Below are positions 60,801-64,000 of a DNA stretch of 64,000 bases, in pieces. Position 1 is the first letter of the stretch; every line of letters begins with the position of its first letter. The DNA comes from Acheta domesticus. Lineage: Eukaryota > Arthropoda > Insecta > Orthoptera > Gryllidae. The notes below the pieces were generated by a model, which did not search any database, was not told where the DNA came from, and saw only the letters and a list, made by a program, of their open reading frames with translations. A program made the position numbers and the translations under genes. Where the stretch lies: NCBI GenBank assembly GCA_031308135.1, contig JAHLJT010008756.1, positions 99,970,510 to 100,034,509 of the forward strand, given 5' to 3'.

Positions 60801-61039
60801 AGGCGGCTCCACACATTCGCTATTCGGCGAACAGCAAGCAACAGCTCGCCGAATCCCGAGTAGTGTGGATGGGTCGCTTGCTATTTACCGAATGGCGAAC
60901 ATTCGGCGCTCGCCTTTAACCGCGTGTCGGTCTTTTGGACACATCAAAGGGAGTGAACATTCGCCGAACACATCAGCATGTCGGGATCGGGCGAGCAGTA
61001 GCTCGCTGTTCGGCGAATACCGAATGTGTGGAGCCACCT
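60801..61039. mobile_element. 239-bp MITE inserted in receptor exon 3
   Basis: Left end AGGCGGCTCCACACATTCG and right end, in reverse, AGGTGGCTCCACACATTCG. Inner parts mirror each other too (TATTCGGCGAACAGC, AGCTCGCCGAA). Flanks TGA on the left, and CGA starting one base beyond the right end, would suit a 3-bp TNA-type duplication with one change, as in PIF/Harbinger-like MITEs. That assignment is an inference. Confidence 0.8.
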
Positions 61040-61079
61040 CGAGAGGGCGGTGAATGGCGTGTGGCACGGGCGTGCGCAG

Positions 61080-61340
61080 GCGGGCGCGTGGGCGCGTTGG
61101 GCGGCGCCGGGCGCGCGCTGGCTGTGGGCGGCGGAGGGGGCGGCGGCGGTGCTGCCCGTCGACTGCGCGCTGCTGCTGCCACCGGGCCCCGTGGCGCGGT
61201 GGAGGGCGGAGGCGAGGGTGGCGCTCCTGGACGCGGGCGGGCGGCCGTGGGCGCGCTGGGGCGCGGGCGGCCTCCTTCGCCCCGAGACCCCCGCCCGCCC
61301 CGACCTGCGCGGGCGGCCCATCCCAGTCGCCGCCATCCAC
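61080..61340 (+). CDS. Ionotropic receptor exon 3 (5' edge disturbed by a MITE)
   Basis: Coding text from AGAWARWAAPGARWLWAAEG through AAAVLPVDCALLLPPGPVAR and RPDLRGRPIPVAAIH to donor GTGAGA in phase 0. RWLW, VLPVDCALLL and DLRGRPIPVAA follow the IR ligand-binding plan (N-lobe end, then the start of the S1 half). The frame is also open upstream of 61080 (ERAVNGVWHGRAQ), back to the MITE at 61039, and this part looks like genuine receptor. The start at 61080 is chosen because GCGTGCGCAG gives an in-phase acceptor; the ancestral start was probably to the left of the MITE. Confidence 0.7.
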
Positions 61341-62351
61341 GTGAGAGCGGAGCTTGTGGACTTGATGAGATATACCATATCTGATATCTGTTCTAAAAAA
61401 TTACCGTATCATGAGAGTCTACTCTAAATATCAATATTAACATGACTTGTTGACAGCAATTAATAATATAAACAGCAGAATTTTATGTACTTTTCCACGA
61501 GTATTCCTCCCAAAACCCGTCATTTTTGTTTTTCTATATTGATTAACTAGACTTTTGTAACTAAATACTCGTAGTAACAGAGTCCAAAATAATTAATAGT
61601 TCTATTTATATTTTATGTATTTCTATTTTACATTACAATCACCGAATCGAACATTTATGTAATGACTTTGCTCCACAAATTATGCCATCTCAGTTTTTAC
61701 GCTTCGGATTGTTCTGTATTTCGCTTAAATATTCGTATTCTATTGCAAACTATTACAGCCTTAGCTTCATATGGATATAATTTGTTTTATTAAAAGGAGG
61801 CGAGCCCAGGATGTTTCTCGAAGGGAGGGGCTACAGGCAGGCCTATAGTGTGGAAACACTTGATGTTGGTTTAATGATGATTTGTTTTAAAAAATCTTTC
61901 ATTTGTGCTGTATATAAAATGTAGTTTTACTTGTTGATTAATTTTTAATATTTATAGCATTAACAATTGATACATTCAATGGTTTCTCCAGAACAGAAAA
62001 ATAGAGAAAGATATATTTTTGAATATGTATCATTAGCTTTGCAGGGACTGAGGCTAAAGCCCCATGATGATCCTTGGTTGCCTCCTTGTGTGTGCCACTG
62101 CATTACAGTATGTTTTATTTACAAAAAGAGTAATATAAAACTGATCATTATTAACCGCGGTTTTCCCTTATAGGTGCAAGATAAATGTCATGTTCCAAAT
62201 GTAATATTCCCTATCCATTACACAGGAAAATACTTATATGTAATTAACAATACGTTTTAACAATAATGTTTTAATTAACAATTAAAAATAATGTTTTAAT
62301 TAACAGTAATGTTTTTCTTGAGTGAGGAAACTGTTTGTGCGCTGCCCACAG
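61341..62351. other. Receptor intron 3; nothing else recognised
   Basis: AT-rich intron between donor GTGAGA and acceptor GCTGCCCACAG. No repeats were identified. Confidence 0.6.
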
Positions 62352-62443
62352 GATCCACCGGTGACAGTATGGGAGGACAACAGTGATCCCAAGGGTTTCT
62401 CGCCCACTCTGTGGGGTATTCTGGGCGACTTCTATAATTTCAG
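62352..62443 (+). CDS. Ionotropic receptor exon 4 (S1 half of the binding domain)
   Basis: Begins in phase 0: DPPVTVWEDNSDPKGFSPTL then WGILGDFYNF, ending with two bases of a split codon at donor GTGAGA. The DPP..., G-F and LxGxLxDxxNF pattern corresponds to the S1 ligand-binding lobe of IRs. The membrane segments and pore must lie beyond 64000, so the gene is cut by the window edge. Confidence 0.75.
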
Positions 62444-64000
62444 GTGAGAACAAACGGACATTGAGGTCTTGCACTACTTGAGAGGTTTTATTTTTAAATT
62501 GTGGGTGTACACTATATTTTCATCATCTACGATTGATTTCGATTAATATTATCAGGTTAACTTCCTACTCCCCGTCTCTGAGGAATATCTGTTAGCATCT
62601 GGCTGTCCGTCCGACAAAAGAGGCTTGAAAAATATTTAAAGTGGGGGGATTTAAATATGAAACAATACATTTTCACGTGTACATACGTATATACGGAGTA
62701 ATATATAGTATTGGAGAAAGTTATGTAATGCTGTCTGATGAGGCAGGAGCTTAAGTTAAGTGGACACGAAAGCTGTTGTTTCAAAATCCGCTAAAGGCGT
62801 GAATGTTTCGTGTTTGTGGGGTGGGACATTCCAAGTTTCTAGTCTATTACATCTACACACAAATCTTTCCAAAAAAGGGTCCCGTAACCGTTAGGTATCT
62901 GTTTGTATAATCTGTGTGTGTAATAGAAAATCTGAATCTCTACACTCAAAACAATGGTACACGTACAGAGATGGTGCCAAGGGGAACCATGGTCAAATAT
63001 GTAACTTTACAGGACCAAAATAGACCTACGCAATGTTCGGGGAGCCCGAAGGTGCCCTTCACTGGGAAGGTCCATGGAGGGCCCGTTTGTATTGCAAGGA
63101 GCCCTGGTGGGTCTTTTAGGCGCCGATAGATACCTTAGCAGCTGGAAAGAAGGTAGGAAAAACGAAAAGCTAGTCCAGACTCAAGGGATGAGGACACTAA
63201 TACGAGAAAGACTATGCCATTCGGTAGCACCATTAGATTAAAAATATATTTATCTAGCAATAACTAGTAAACCACACATATATACTGAATATCAAATTAA
63301 ATGCAATTAAGTGACAAACGTTTTGAAAAGGAAATATCTAAATCATATTTTTTATTATAATCTCTCTACAAAATGAACCTTTTTCTACTTCCAGAAATAG
63401 TCTGAATCTTCTTCACGCGAACGTTTAAAAATAGAATTTTAAAAACAGGTTAATTTTTGTTATATTAAAATAAATTTAAAATAATTCATTTTAAGTCTAT
63501 TAATAATTATTAGTTTATTAGAAGTTTTGAATCAAGGCCGAAATGCAATGACGTCACCTACCCGGTGGTCATCACTGTACCGTTTGAACAGAATTTTTCG
63601 AGGTAGTGGTATACCTGCATGGTACTATACCATTACTACTACGTATTCTATTTTGCAATTTAGGCAGCTACTGTATCTTCTTTAAGAATTTCCAATTTTG
63701 GATTGCATTCGTAAACAAAAATAGAGTTCGGAAACAAAACTAGAAAACATTCATAAACTAAAATAGAAAACAAAAATACATGTGAAAATTGGAATATAAT
63801 ATATCTAATGTTTCAATTAGAGATATATTTGCCGCTATGAGAACTAAACTGAAACTGAAGAAGGCTCTCTGCAGCACAGTGAGTATTTTCATCTTTATTT
63901 CATCACTATTTTACTTGTTTCCACGAAAATAACTGAATTCTAATTACCATTACAGTTTTGAAACTAGGATTTCTTTAGTCGGATGTTACATAGTTTTATA
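62444..64000. other. Receptor intron 4 and window end
   Basis: AT-rich. A short minus-oriented 3' end of the 1.5-kb family lies near 62680-62740 (GAGAAAGTTATGTAATGCTG). A very weak exon candidate, 63821-63878, has acceptor TTTCAATTAG, donor GTGAGT and the right phase, but its peptide (DIFAAMRTKLKLKKALCS) does not look like an IR S1 segment. Confidence 0.35.

Noticed and set aside
60885..61378. Several minus and plus frames over receptor exon 3
   Set aside because: GC-rich shadows; only the plus frame with RWLW and DLRGRPIPVAA matches a receptor and joins its neighbours in phase.

Overview
This is a eukaryotic nuclear window, almost certainly from an insect. Short GC-rich protein-coding exons with GT-AG junctions sit in long AT-rich introns, and the gaps are packed with transposon remnants (hAT, pogo-like, piggyBac-like, a Dong/R4-like LINE, tRNA-derived SINEs, foldback MITEs). 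The two recognisable genes are a secreted carboxylesterase and a chemosensory ionotropic receptor (IR); that receptor class is an arthropod/protostome signature. Large introns and GC-rich exons would suit a large-genome insect (polyneopteran or hemipteroid), but the order cannot be fixed from sequence alone.

Layout. 742-1032 (+): last or penultimate exon of an unrecognised gene, with a possible further exon at 4842-5073. 7209-30486 (-): a complete eight-exon carboxylesterase (B-esterase) with signal peptide, Ser223/Glu357/His479 catalytic triad and phase-consistent junctions giving about 577 residues, but with one extra base in exon 2 (25454-25458) that breaks the frame as written. 30.6-56 kb: intergenic DNA, mostly mobile elements, including two hAT elements with 8-bp target duplications, a TIR transposon with a decayed transposase, a LINE 3' end bracketed by TAA microsatellites, and a compact CCAAT/heat-shock-element/TATA promoter-like block near 40.5-40.75 kb. 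56111-62443 and beyond (+): 5' exons of an ionotropic receptor (signal peptide and extracellular ligand-binding region); the channel domain lies beyond the window. Its third exon is split by a 239-bp MITE.

The two genes share no pathway link visible here beyond each being of a class involved in small-molecule handling or sensing (esterase, chemoreceptor). The repeat content is the main structure of the rest: one AT-rich repeat family of about 1.5 kb occurs at least seven times in both orientations, with internal modules of about 300 bp, and a minus-strand tRNA-derived SINE family occurs at least six times. No bacterial, viral, CRISPR or rRNA sequence was recognised.
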